This document shows positions 20,785 through 33,861 of a DNA stretch of 64,000 nucleotides, in pieces; positions within the stretch are counted from its first letter, which is position 1; every line of letters begins with the position of its first letter. The notes under the pieces are model-generated. The model worked only from the letters and a program-made list of their open reading frames with translations, was not told the origin of the DNA and did not search any database. Source of the stretch: Engraulis encrasicolus (Eukaryota; Chordata; Actinopteri; Clupeiformes; Engraulidae); NCBI RefSeq assembly GCF_034702125.1, contig NC_085870.1, positions 1,253,240 to 1,317,239 on the forward strand. The letters are read 5' to 3'. The position numbers and the translations under genes were made by a program.

Positions 20785-21604
20785 TGAGTGCGTTACAATA
20801 TGCGACCTTGCCTCCTCCACTTGTGCTTGTCTCCTCGTCCCTCCGCCTGGCTCCTCCTCCGTGGAGAAAACGATAAAGTTTCCCAGCTGTCAGCCTACCA
20901 TAACAACTTTTGAGGGACTGTTTTTCATTCACCATCCCAATTGCAAATGAGAAAAAGACTCTGCAATTGAGCTTTTGCAAGATATTGAAATAAATGGTGC
21001 CTTCATGATCTCGGACCTCTCGAGACAGCTGACGACACTGCTCATGTGACAACCGAGTTCTGGACTTTGGCGCATGAACGCCACTGATCCCGGAACAATC
21101 GGGAATCATGCATGTTTTGTTTTGGTTCTCTTTTCTTTTTTTCACCTCCACACCCACGACATATCATTTTAGCTGAAGTAAGCTAAATTAAACAGTCAGA
21201 GACCAACATTGCTGTCAAATGTGCATCTGCAATTGAATGACATTAACTGGTGTTGTAGATAGTGATTACAAGACGATATTTTAGCATTTATGATACTGTT
21301 TACGTCAGTTGCATGCATAGGCGCCATGTTGATGATGCGTGTGTCGTCACACAAAACATAAGCTCGGGAACTCGTTGTTCTATACTTCCGCCTGAGATCA
21401 ACCTCGATAATTATCGATCTGACATTGCGTCACCAAATGTTCACTCCCACTTTCCCGAGGTTTTAGGCCGGCTTTCTTGGGATTCTCGACTTTTTGAACG
21501 AGCTAATAATGCTGTTGTCAGTGATGTCATCATGACATATTACTTCCTGGTACGAGGAGACAAGCACAAGTGGAGGAGGCAAGGTCGCATATTGTAAGGC
21601 ACTC
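20785..21604. mobile_element. GAGTGCGTT-family MITE, copy 6, split by about 500 bp
   Basis: The left part (20785 to about 20995) and right part (about 21505-21604) are contiguous in other copies. The inserted middle begins TGGTGCCTTCATGATCTCGG and contains TCTCGAGACAGCTGACG. Its own ends could not be defined. Confidence 0.75.
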
Positions 21605-21734
21605 CATGCCTGAAGTGCCCTTGAGCAAGGCACCCATCATGGCCCCAGAGACTGTAACTAAACCAATACCTCTAGTGGCATCTAGTAGCACATATGGCAA
21701 GAATGAACTGAGGAAATTGAGATAGAGAATGACA

Positions 21735-22215
21735 GAGATGTGGACTTGTGAATTATGACTTTGACTTGAGTCAAATCTTAGTCACAAATTGATTACTTGA
21801 GACTTGACTTGAGACTTGAGGAATGACGCTTCACTTGTGCGCTATTGACTCGAGACTTGACTTGGACTTGACCGTTTCCGGAATGACTTACAATGGTATG
21901 CGAAGTCTAAATGTATTCCATTTTCTGCATTTGTATCATTTAATTTGTATCAAATGATTTGCCCTTAAACAGTGCCAGTAGGCCTTCTATTTTTTTTGTT
22001 AACAAGGTGACGGGCAAAGATGGGCACGCAGCGTGAAGGAGAGGTAATGAATTTATGACCAAAAGAAGTTGTCAAGATTGTGTGTAAAATACACGATGAC
22101 TTGCTAAGGACTTGAGCAAAAATGAGACTTGGACTTGGACTTGACTCAAATGTGTCTTAACTTGAGACTTGACTTGGACTTGATTGTAAGACTTGAGACT
22201 TAGCTACTTGTGACC
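21735..22215. repeat. GACTTG-rich dispersed repeat
   Basis: Degenerate arrays of GACTTGAGACTTGACTTG words at both ends, in the same orientation. The middle has GGTGACGGGCAAAGATGGGC. No termini were defined. Confidence 0.5.
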
Positions 22216-23130
22216 AAAGAAACTCAAGAGAAAGAACAATCTCTTGGCGGGGAATGCATTGGCCATGGTGTAGTACGGGGGCGTTGCCTGAGGACACGAG
22301 TGGACGGAAAATTAACTCCCTTGCGCATGGTCATTGGTCAGTGGGTGCGATGGATGCCATTTTCGTACTCCCTTGCACATGGTCAGTGGGGGCGACACCA
22401 TGATGGATAATTTGTGGCCAAGTAACGGCAGCTGTTGGTCAGCAGTAATTGCTGGGGGTAATTAAGGACAGCTGACAGACATTCACGCTGTCCTATGACC
22501 TGTTCCACAGTGAATAACATTTCCGTACTCCCCTCGCCATCATTTCCTACTACGCTGTTATGACGTGAGTAAGCCCTCTTGTCTCAAGCCTCTTTGCTTG
22601 TGACTTAGTCCCAACTCTGTACAATGGTGTGCAGAGACTGAGGGAAAGGTCACAGCTACCACACAAACAGGATCTAGTGCAGAGTGAAGATTATTTCCTG
22701 AACAATATGATTATTATTAGGTGAAGCGGCCATCCTGCACTAGGAGGCACACAGCAGGGCTGGACTGGTAATCTGGCATACAGGGCATTTTCCCGGTGGG
22801 CCGACAGTCCCCAGGGGCCGACACTGTTGTGTTTATTTATTTGGGCCTGGCCCACAGATTAAAGGGGCGGGCCAGTGGTCCGTCTTCAATTTAGCCAGTG
22901 GGCCGAGTCAGGATATTGTTCAAAATCGGGTTGTACGTGTGTGAGGTGCCAAAATGCCCGGTCGATTGTATCATCCCAGGCCAGCCCTGGCACACAGTAT
23001 TATATGATATCCTTTTAATCATGGTGTCACTACACTTCCCTCTTTATTACAAAGGCATTAATTCATTCACTGACACAATATGATTGTGATAAACAATACC
23101 TGAAGCAAGACATTATTTATCTACAGCATT
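22216..23130. other. Intergenic DNA, nothing recognised
   Basis: Contains GGGCCGACAGTCC and GGGCGGGCCAGTGG words suggestive of an old repeat, but no boundaries or coding exon were found. Confidence 0.35.
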
Positions 23131-23141
23131 AGGGTATTTAA

Positions 23142-23500
23142 AGGGACACTGTGCAGGAAATGGTCAAAAAAGGTACTGCAACTATGCTGGTCATTGAAAC
23201 TGGGCTGCCTATTGCCAAATTTGATCTTTACATGAAAGTGTACTAAGTAATAAACAAATATGTCCTAGTATGCTCCAAGTACAGTCATTTTTGCAGCTAA
23301 AAATGGCTATTTTTGGAAATTCAAAATGGCAGACCATGGAGAATATCCCCCTTTTCATATATGAAAAGTGCAATTTTTCTAGTCATAATGAATACTTAGA
23401 ATTTTATGGTGGTGGTAAGTATTCATGAAAAAGGTCAAATTAGTGAATGGGCAGCATGAATTCTGGAAATAAACAACTAAAAATCTCACACAGTGTCCCT
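23142..23500. mobile_element. TTAA-flanked MITE, family C, copy 2
   Basis: TTAA at 23138-23141 and 23501-23504, inverted relative to the 18599 copy. A partial second copy in the opposite orientation follows at about 23530-23790, so a head-to-head pair shares the middle. Confidence 0.85.
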
Positions 23501-23910
23501 TTAAGATTTGGACATCAACAATGACCATTCACAAATGTTTTCATGAATACTTACCACCACTATCAAATTCTATGTATTCATGACTGGGAAAATTGCACTT
23601 TTCATACATGAAAAAGTGGATCTTCTCCATGTGTGCCATTTCGCATTTACTCTAAAACTTACTCTACTTTGGTCCTACTAGTAAATATTAATTTATTACT
23701 TAGAAAATATTCATGAAAAGTTCAAATTTGGCAATAGGCAGCAGTTTCAATGAGCGGCAGAGCTGCAATACTCACTACAGGCCTACACCTTTAAGTTTGA
23801 CATTATCTGCTTTTTATATCAACATGTTTTCCCTCAACTTTTTAACTTAGTTTTTAAAGACAACACCCCCTGACATTCATATATTTTTTAAATGTTAAGT
23901 TTAATGAATA

Positions 23911-23911
<1 letters not shown>

Positions 23912-23973
<62 letters not shown>

Positions 23974-23979
23974 GCGTAC

Positions 23980-24010
<31 letters not shown>

Positions 24011-24040
24011 TGTGTATGTGTGTGTGTGTGTGTGTGTGCG
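23912..24040. repeat. (GT)n microsatellite
   Basis: About 128 bases of GT with a few GC and AC interruptions. Confidence 0.97.
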
Positions 24041-24298
24041 TTAAGGTCTTTAAACCTTCCTCCGTGTCTCATCTGGAAAATGCAGAAGGTATTTCCTGGC
24101 TATATCCCTTAATTCATAAATAAAATACCGTAGTAGTGTCTAAAGTTAATTTTACAATGCCTGCTCAAAGGTTCTGGGATCCCTTTAACACACATGCATT
24201 ACGTGCCAACCCCACTCAAACCCCCTGGAGGAAACAACCATTTCCCCACGACGTCCACTGGGCAAAAAGTTACAAACCTCCCCTCTTTCCCTCCCTCT

Positions 24299-24299
24299 T

Positions 24300-24363
<64 letters not shown>
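24299..24363. repeat. (CT)n(CA)n compound microsatellite
   Basis: About 40 bases of CT followed by about 25 bases of CA, 220 bases upstream of the rbp7 start codon. Confidence 0.95.
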
Positions 24364-24585
24364 GCACAAATACAGTCATTATCCTATTGTGATCACCCAC
24401 CTCTGCCCCATATTGGTCAACCCGAGTGCATGTCATATTTAGGCCAGGACTTGACTCTTGTGGTTCACTTGACACATCCAGACTGTTGCAACTGAGGTCA
24501 TCCATCTGCAGCCTCAGTGTTTCTCAAGAGCACGCTACAGTAGCAGACTCTCCGACAGTAGATCTACACCTCTGATTGATTAATC

Positions 24586-26703
24586 ATGCCTGCCGATTAC
24601 TCTGGGACCTGGGACTTTGTTAGCAACGAAAACTTTGAACCTTACATGCTTGCCTTGGGTGAGTTGGTGTTTTTATTAATGTACCTTTTTAAAAATATAT
24701 GTAGGGATTTTGGTGCCTTTAACTGTGATAGTATAATGACGAAAGAGACTGTTCTTTCTGTATTCCCTCTGGTGACGATGTGACAGGAAAGCAGAGGGAG
24801 AAAGAGTTAGGGGGGGGGAAATGACCCTGTGCCCATGCGGGAAAAATGGTTAAGAACTTAAAAGAATTATGTATATCTTATGTATATCAGTTCCAAAACG
24901 CTATATCCACCATTTTTTACTTTTTGCATTTTAATATTGGAATTAACTGTTAAGAAGTCCTATCATCTATATGTGAATTCTTGCCATTCAAATGTTTTGA
25001 GAACATACTTTTTCAACCTCTTTAAAATGCATTTTGCAATAATTCACCTTTGGCTAAGGCCCGCCCTAAAGTGCTTTTTGACCAATCACAGCGCAGCAAA
25101 AGGACGACCTCGGACAAACCTCGGACAGTTTTGACAGCGCTCCATTGAACTCAATGCTGAAATCGCATGTTTTCAAGTAGTTAGCGAAATACGGTCGTAT
25201 TATTATTAAAATATGATTGGAAATGTGCCTGGGGTATTTGTGACAAATGTGCAAGTTTCCCCGCGATGTAACAGGTGGTAATCACTTTCCTCTTTACCTA
25301 AAACCGGACTAATATTACTAGCAGCTGGATAGTCTGCCTTGAAGGGTCTCGGCAGCCTCACACTCGACTAGAAAGCACACGGATCAAAAACATACTTTGT
25401 GTGCTCCGATCATGCCACCATCTCATTCGTGTCCCTCTCAGTAAGGTTGTAAGCAAACCACGAACCTGTTTCAGAGTAGGATTTTGGATTTCTGACCTAA
25501 TTAATGAAGAAACACCGCTAGCAAAGTTAACTATCGGTCACGGCAGGAGTGTTTTGACTAGCAGCTGATGGACGTGACTTTGTTAAGCTACTGAAGATAT
25601 AAACGCCAAACGTTAATGTTACACATTGCTGTGGTAGCTTTGAAGATGACTACAGCCATTAAGTTGTGTGATTTCGTTTTCGTCTAGCAAGTTTGAGTCA
25701 GGGCTCAAAAGATATGCGAGCTCAGCTTACCATGGTGCTGGTTACAATGCCTATCGATACCCATAGAAGAGCCCATAAAAGCTGTGATGCATCGCATGAC
25801 CGTTCAGAAAATAAATACTTATATTCACAATACTATGAATGCGTTTTTTATTTATTATGAGTGAATAACTGCTGCGATTTGCAGTCACTGCATAAATCAC
25901 GTTGATATCTCAGCATTGAAAGTTTATCTGTCCGACCCAGAGCCGTAGAGAAAGAGTTGGATCATCCTTTGATCTTTGCCGACGAGTGGTCACGTGGTTT
26001 GCGTAGTCTACGCCCACCGCAGAAGGGTCCTATACACCGGGAGCTGTCAATATATTTCATTGAGCGAGAGCGTCCTTTTACGGTAATTATATCAGATTAT
26101 ACCCCCCCAAAAAAAACGAGTTCGGTTTGTTTTTTGTAGGCCATTTTATGGCCTTCATTGTCATGTAAAAATATTGTAGTGTCAATACCGTAATACTGTA
26201 ATATCATTGCAGTTACACTTTTGGAGGGAAACGTCATCTTAGCTAGGAAGCTCCATTACTTACCATTGAGATGCTAATTGTCCGTAGCCCTTGATAATGT
26301 CTATTTGTTTTGGATTCAGCAGATTTACAGTAGGATATTTTAATGGATAAAATACTTCCAATACATAAAAAAATAAACACACACACGCATATATATATAT
26401 ATAAACACAGCATGTCCCAGTTGTAGGCCTACAGTAATATAACATTACTGTTAATTTCGGCCTTTATGATGCTAGTCATCATCAGACCTGCCAAACCACT
26501 CAATGCAGGATGCAAATGAACATGAACATGATGCAATGAACATGAAGTAAATAACCCACAGCTGTACAACCTGTGCTTGAATGGTTCAATCTTTTATTTG
26601 AAAGAAAAATTACTCCAAATAATAATAGTTATATTGGTATAGAAACATAAACAACCCAAACAAAATAACTATGAATAAAACGGCATGTCTGTGTACATGA
26701 CAA

Positions 26704-26777
<74 letters not shown>

Positions 26778-29700
26778 CGTGAAATCAATAATGCATGAAG
26801 AATTGGAATTCACTGGAACTGGAAACATGCTGGAACTTCCAATGCATTGAAAGCATCAACCTATGACCAGAGTGGAGCAGACAGGAGAAAAAAAAAAAGA
26901 GAGAGAGATTTATTTAAATACATTGGCATGGGTGTTGGTGCTGAAAGGGATTGATTTGAATATTTCAGAAAAGACTGATTTGCTGGGATATTCACACATA
27001 ACCATCTCTGGGGTTAACAAAGAATGGTAAGGGGGGAAAAAGGGTGAGCAGAGATTCTGTGGGCAAAACCACCAACACCACCTCCTGCACCTCCTGTACC
27101 AGTCTGCTGTAGTGGTCTCCACCAATACCACCAGTCTGCACCTCCTGCACCTGCCTGCTGTAGCGGTCTCCACCAACACCACCTCCTTCACCTCCTGCAC
27201 CAGCCTGCTGTAGCGGCCTCCACCAACACCACCTCCTTCACCTCCTGCACCAGCCTGCTGTAGCGGCCTCCACCAACACCACCTCCTTCACCTCCTGCAC
27301 CAGCCTGCTGTAGCGGTCTCCACCAACACCAACACCACCAGGCTGCACCAGCCTGCTGTAGCGGTCTCCACCAACACCACCGGTCTGCACATTTCATTGA
27401 GCGAGAGCGTCCTTTTACGGTAATTATATCAGATTATACCCCCCCAAAAAAACGAGTTCGGTTTGTTTTTTGTAGGCCATTTTATGGCCTTCATTGTCAT
27501 GTAAAAATATTGAAGTGTCAATACCGTAATACTGTAATATCATTGCAGTTTACTCTTTTGGAGGGAAACGTCAACATCACCGCACCAGCCTGCTGTAGTG
27601 GTCTCCACCAACACCAACACCACCCGTCTGCACCAGTCTGCTGTAGCGGCCAACACCACCTCCTTCACCTCCTGCACCAGCCAGCTGTAAGCCGTCTCCA
27701 CCAACACCACCAGGCTGCACCAGCCAGCTGTAGCGTTCTCCACCAACACCACCTCCTTCACCTCCTGCACCAGCCAGCTGTAGCGGTCTCCACCAACACC
27801 ACCGGTCTGCACCTCCTGCACCAGCCTGCTGTAGCGGCCAACACCACCTCCTGCACCTCCTGTACCAGCCTGCTGTAGCGGTCTCCACCAACACCACCTC
27901 CTGCACCTCCTGCACCTCCTGCACCTGCCTGCTGTAGCGGTCTCCACCAATACCACCAGTCTGCACCTCCTGCACCAGTCTGCTGTAGCGGTCTCCACCA
28001 ACACCACCTCCTGCACCAGTCTGCTGTAGCGGTCTCCACCAACACCACCTCCTGCACCAGCCTGCTGTAGCGGTCTCCACCAACATATAACCAAACTGAA
28101 TCAAAATGTGTCTTTTATGGTAGATCATATTGTTAACCAAGTTAACAATGACATTACTTAAAATTGTTAACTAAAGTTAACGATGACATTACTTTCTGCC
28201 TCTCCTCTATACCTCTCCTTTTAAATCCATCTCTAACAATGAAGTTTTTTTTCCCATTTTGTTAAGCACTTTGAGTTACATGCCTTGTATGAAACAGTGT
28301 TATACAAATACAATTATTATTATTATTATTATTATTATTAAGTTCTATGAAGTTGTAAAACTTGAATAAATGTTTGACAGACAGTTGAACTTACAATTCA
28401 AAAATATTGTTAATATCAGTGAAATTATGAAATTATGGTAGTGCAAAAATGAGTATACTACTGCACCCACCACATCCCTACATTTTGAGTTTAGTACAAT
28501 TTGTCGAATCTATCATTGTATTGCTGGATTGTGAATTTCAATTAACTACATATATTCTCTTGTCTCCAAAACACTTTACAGTTGATGTGTTTGCAATAAT
28601 TAGAATGTTGTGGAGAAATTATGTCTGGCATGAGGGCACTGTGCTGCGTTTTCCCCTTTGATAAAAAAACCCTAGTAACCTTACCTTTTGGTCATATGAG
28701 TGGTTTGTGTCTTCCAGCTTGAATCACAAGTCTACAGCTTATTGGGAAATACGCCAGGATTGCTCCAGCAGGTTTTCAGTTTGTGGTGGGTGGGAGACCA
28801 ACAGAAAGCTTTAAAACAGAAAGGCAAGCATTAATCATAAACTGTTCAACGACTGAAATATTAACACTGCAATGTTGAAACGTTGACGAATAGGCTACCA
28901 GGTTATGATTTTACTGATTGTAGTTAATACACAAGTACACAAAAAATAATTCTTGCAGTTCTTTGGTAATGTCACACACTAATATCTGACCGAAAATAAT
29001 ATGAACCACACTCTAATCAGGTTGCTGTTCATACATACCCGGGTATTTAAATATATTAAGACCTTCCCCTTCGGTTGTGCCTTTCGTTCACAAACGAAGG
29101 TTTTCCTTCTATAAATGAAGTTCCAAAAAAAACTCTTTAAAATCTCCGTTAGCGTTTGTATATAAACGCAGACTTCCACTTACGGCGCACAGGCTTAACG
29201 TATTTATGACAGCTCTCAACTGCATATTTATGCGTATTTGCCTGTGATGTGAACAAAAATATTTTGCTAAGCGTAGAGAAGAAAATGTTCGTTTATCAAA
29301 ATACCCAGGTATGTATAAACAGCACTTTACCCTGATCATCACGAGCTCACAGCTTCAGCACACCATCTGCTTTAAAATAGCTATAGAATCTAGATTCGAA
29401 CAGAAAAAATGACAAAATGAACATCAGCATTTCAATGCCTCGCAGTTCATTGTGAATCTAGCTATCGTAAAGATACACGAGTAATGTAAGCTTAATGTCA
29501 GCATAACAAATGAGCAGGTAACATCACCATTGTATACTACCCAAAAACAACAAACATCCTCGGAGACTGTACTTGTGATAGCCTGTGTCGACACACGACA
29601 CATAGACACTCAATGGCACAAAAATCCCAAATTCTACTTAAGTAATACCTGAAGCCATGAACATCAGCATTTGAATGCCTCGTAGTCCATTACTGGATCT

Positions 29701-32700
29701 AATTAGTTAGCACAAAAGATCTCCGTGCATCAACTAGTATAACTTTGTTGACATTAGCCTTCAGCTAGCTTAGAAACATTAGCTATAAATGACCGTAAGC
29801 AAATAGCTCTGAAATCAAACATAACGACTGTATGGATATTGACAGAAGACAACAGGACGGTATCTTATAAAATATGCGACATATGTGACATGTCATCGTT
29901 TAAAATATAGATTGAAAGGTAGCATTGATGTTTTGCGAACACGTCAAAATCCAAAGTTGAACCAAGCGCCCGTGCTGAAAACGCTACCACACAATTAACG
30001 GGTTTTCACATTACCATTGTGATTTTATATTACCCAAACTGGAAAAATTACATCCTCAGAGACTGTACTTGTGATAGCTTACGCTGACACAGACAGACAA
30101 CTTTGATTAATCTCCCTATTATATCAACTTACCTGGGAAGTGGTCGACACGCCAACGACACTCAATGGCGTCCCCGTTGCTGCACAGGACCCTTTGAGCA
30201 AAATGAAGTGACGGCGAAACCCCGGATGTAGAGCAGCCATGCTCGTCCGCGGCCGTCAACGGCTTCAGGACAACTCTTTCTCTACGGCTCTGGTCCGACC
30301 TAGCAACTGTAACTAAAGAGGGCGGGGCTTAGCCAAAGGCGAATTCAATGGAATACCCAATAATTCAATTTCCCAACATTCTATAAAATGGATATATCTC
30401 AATTTGGAAAAGAGCTCTTCAAATATTCCATGTACGATTTACTCCTGAAATTGGCCCTTTTTGGTGCTTTCCTTCACAGAATTATTATATGAGCAGAACA
30501 TTATATGAAGCGTACAAAGAAAGTAACTGTATCACACAATGCCATGTAGGCCTGCATGTCATGGGTAAGCGGTTGGGGCATCAGACTAGTAGCCCGAAGG
30601 TTGCCGGTTCGACTCCCGACCCGTCAGGTTGGTGGGGGTAGTAATTAACCAATGCTCTACCTCATCCTCCTCCATGACTATGGTGCCTGCCGTCCCGCCG
30701 CACTGCTCCCTTGCACGGGTGAGGCATAAAATGCAATCCGTTGAGTGCAGTGTTCACTTGTGTGCCGTGGAGTGCTGTGTCACAATGACAATGGGAGTTG
30801 GAGTTTCCTAGTTGCTTTCACTTTCACAATTTGTACTTTATCCATACTAGTTTCACCTAAGAATTAAATATGAGAAAATGGGCCACTTTCAGGAGCAAAT
30901 TTACCAAAAAATGTACATCAGTTTTCACTGTCATATAAAAAAATCTTGTACAAAACTTGTGTATAATTTTACGATATCCTTTCCATATGGGGGGATTGGA
31001 CTAAGGATAGACTGATATATATATCGGTATCAAGCCGATATTTGCATATTTTAAGTGTATCGGTATCGGCCGATACGCGTGTGGTTTTGGTCGATACGCA
31101 ATATTTATTATTTTATGTCATTCGGGTTTTTTTTTAAAAGCACTTTTAAAAACATTTTTATTACTTGATTGTTAGACATTACTTGATTGTTAGAGTGGGT
31201 GTTTAAATGTTACAAGTTCTACCTCAATTTGATAATGTTAAAGGAATATTTATTTTTAACTTGAGACCTGGAATATTTGTCCTTTTTTTTAACCTTTTTT
31301 TTAAATCGGCCCCAGATATCGGGTATCGGAAATCGGGTATCGGCCAAGAGTGATGAAAAAAAAACGGTATCGCATCGGCCATTAAAAAAACCTGTATCGG
31401 TCGACCCCTAGATTCAACCCTGTGTCCCTCCCTATATGGGTGCAAATGCAGGATGTGACAAAAGCCCAATTACTGCAAATGACTAAAGTAAAACATACTG
31501 TAAATCCTGGTGGGGAATAAGGTTAATACACTATGAATCAACTGACAATTTCAACTGACAATGCTTGTGTTATCTTGTGTTGTGTACTATTATGATAATG
31601 CACTTCTAAGAACACACAGTAGCCTATATCTCAGTGGTGTAGTCTACTTTTTATGGTGGGTATACTGTATATTTGAGCCTTTTTTGAAGCGGGTATACTG
31701 TATATATTTGTGTTATTCAAAACAATGGATCAATCAATTTTAAGTGGGTATACTGAAACCGCTAAAATTTAGAAGTGGGTATACTCCGTATACCCGCATT
31801 CTACGTAGACTACACCACTGCTATATCTTATCTCACACCCAATAAGACTCACACCTACGTACTGTATCTGTGGTATATAGGGAATACTACACATCAAACA
31901 CATTCTATATTTTTTTTCTTCTTCCTGCAGATATCGACTTTGCCACACGGAAGATAGCAAGTCGACTGAAGCCCCAGAAAGTTATTGAACAAGATGGCAA
32001 CTCTTTCACATTCAAAACGCTCACGAGCTTCAAAAATCTTACGGTCTCATTCAAGATCGGCGAAGAGTTTGAGGAGGTGACTAAAGGCATGGACAACAGG
32101 AAATGCCAGGTGCGTCATTCATGTGTTTCCATTGCTTAGTTTAACAGTAGGCCATGGCATTGCAATAGCCAAATTAAGCGTAGCAATGCAAGTCTATGGG
32201 GGCAAACAAAACATCATTAAATGTACTTATAAAGTACTTAAAAATGAATGTATAATTGTAAAATTCAACAGAGTGCAAAACAGCTATTTTATCCTGTCCT
32301 CCTGTGATCATTTGTGGCTTGATGCTAATGCCTCCATTCACTTCCAGTGACTATGCTAAGCTATGCTAATAATTCTGATCCAATAAATCTAAGCACTGAA
32401 AAAACTGAGAAGAAAATGATACGCACATTCATGAATAATGCTTGGAAATACTGCAAATATGTGAAAATAAAAAAAGGGTGGACTGTTCCTTTAAGTCAGG
32501 GGTCTCCAAACTAAGGCCCGGGGGCCGGATACGGCCCGCCATGCCCCTTTGATGGCCCTCCACCTCTCTGCACCTCACCATTTGAACAGGCCCAAAGAAG
32601 CAATCCTCACAGAAAAAAAAGATAAAATATATATTTTTAAGTATTTTATTTTGTTTCTCAACAGGCCTTCCTACAGTTTAATTTTCACTAACCTAGTTTG

Positions 32701-33669
32701 AATCACGAGAGGTTTCTTGTCTTGATAGTTTCCCATCTCAGAGTAATATAAACAGGCCTACCATTTCTATTGTATCACTCATAAACTGTTAATCGCCATA
32801 TTTTTCTAACCTTTCCTTGCTATTTCTACATGGTTATTAGAATGTAAAAGGAATACCTGTTGTATGTTAAATAAAAAAACATGTGAAGTAAGCTTACTCA
32901 CTTCTTTTGCAAATCACTTGTGATGATGTGCAAGAAATTATGGCTATAACAGGCAGTGGCCTAGTATACAGCCCACGATTGATCCCGGCCCCTGATCACA
33001 GTCAGGAACGATAATGTGGCCCCCAGAAAAAAAAGTTTGGGGACCCCTGCTTTAAGTGATGAAACAAGACGATCGCTGCTATGAACATAGGCTGAATCTC
33101 AAATGGTGCACTTGTGCACTTTGGTGTTCATGTTTCAGTTACGCACTGAAACATAGTGCCCGAAGTGCACAAGTGCGCCATTTGAGATCCAGCCATAGTG
33201 TGTTAAATGGGGTCAGCCCTATGTTCCCACAGCCCATTGATCCCACGGCCCATTGGTCCCACAGCCCAAATGGTCCCAGCTTATTCCTGCTGCTCCGTTT
33301 TCCCACAGTTTTAATAAATTATTCAAATATAAGCCCTATGCTCTACAACTCCATATCCCCACATTTCCAAGTAAACTAAGAGAACCAATAGGCCTAAAAA
33401 TAATGTTAAAAATCTTAGTGATGTGGGGCCAATGGGCTGTGGGAACATAGACACGCTCCCTGTTAAATTATATTAGTATAAGTATATCAGACAAATAGAA
33501 TTGTGATGATCTTTCTTGAACCAAAATAATCACCAACCAAAAAAGGATATACATGTTATACCCAAGACTAAGTTACTTACCAAAGTGGCTAGACTAAAAT
33601 TGCTACTACGTTGTTGCAGCCAAGTTTTACCCAGCTTTGGTCGGTTGTCAGATGCCAATCTCAAGCCCT

Positions 33670-33711
<42 letters not shown>

Positions 33712-33792
33712 TGAGTGAGTGAGTGAGTGAGTGAGTGAGTGAGTGAGTGAGTGAGTGAGTGAGTGAGTGAGTGAGTGAGTGAGTGAGTGAGT

Positions 33793-33861
<69 letters not shown>

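Larger units (their letters stand above)
25043..30345. repeat. Large inverted structure in rbp7 intron 1
   Basis: Two short arms at the left, ATTCACCTTTGGCTAAGGCC (about 25043) and CAGAGCCGTAGAGAAAGAGT (about 25942), recur in reverse complement at the right (about 30315-30345 and 30267-30295) in matching order. On the left the two arms are 860 bases apart; on the right they are adjacent. The DNA between them holds a minisatellite, duplications and a (TG)n. It may be a large non-autonomous element or an inverted duplication. Confidence 0.5.

Noticed and set aside
27188..28140. Reverse-strand frames with Val-Glu-Thr-Ala-Thr-Ala-Gly repeats
   Set aside because: Several overlapping frames are open because the minisatellite unit lacks stops; no start context or splice sites support a gene.
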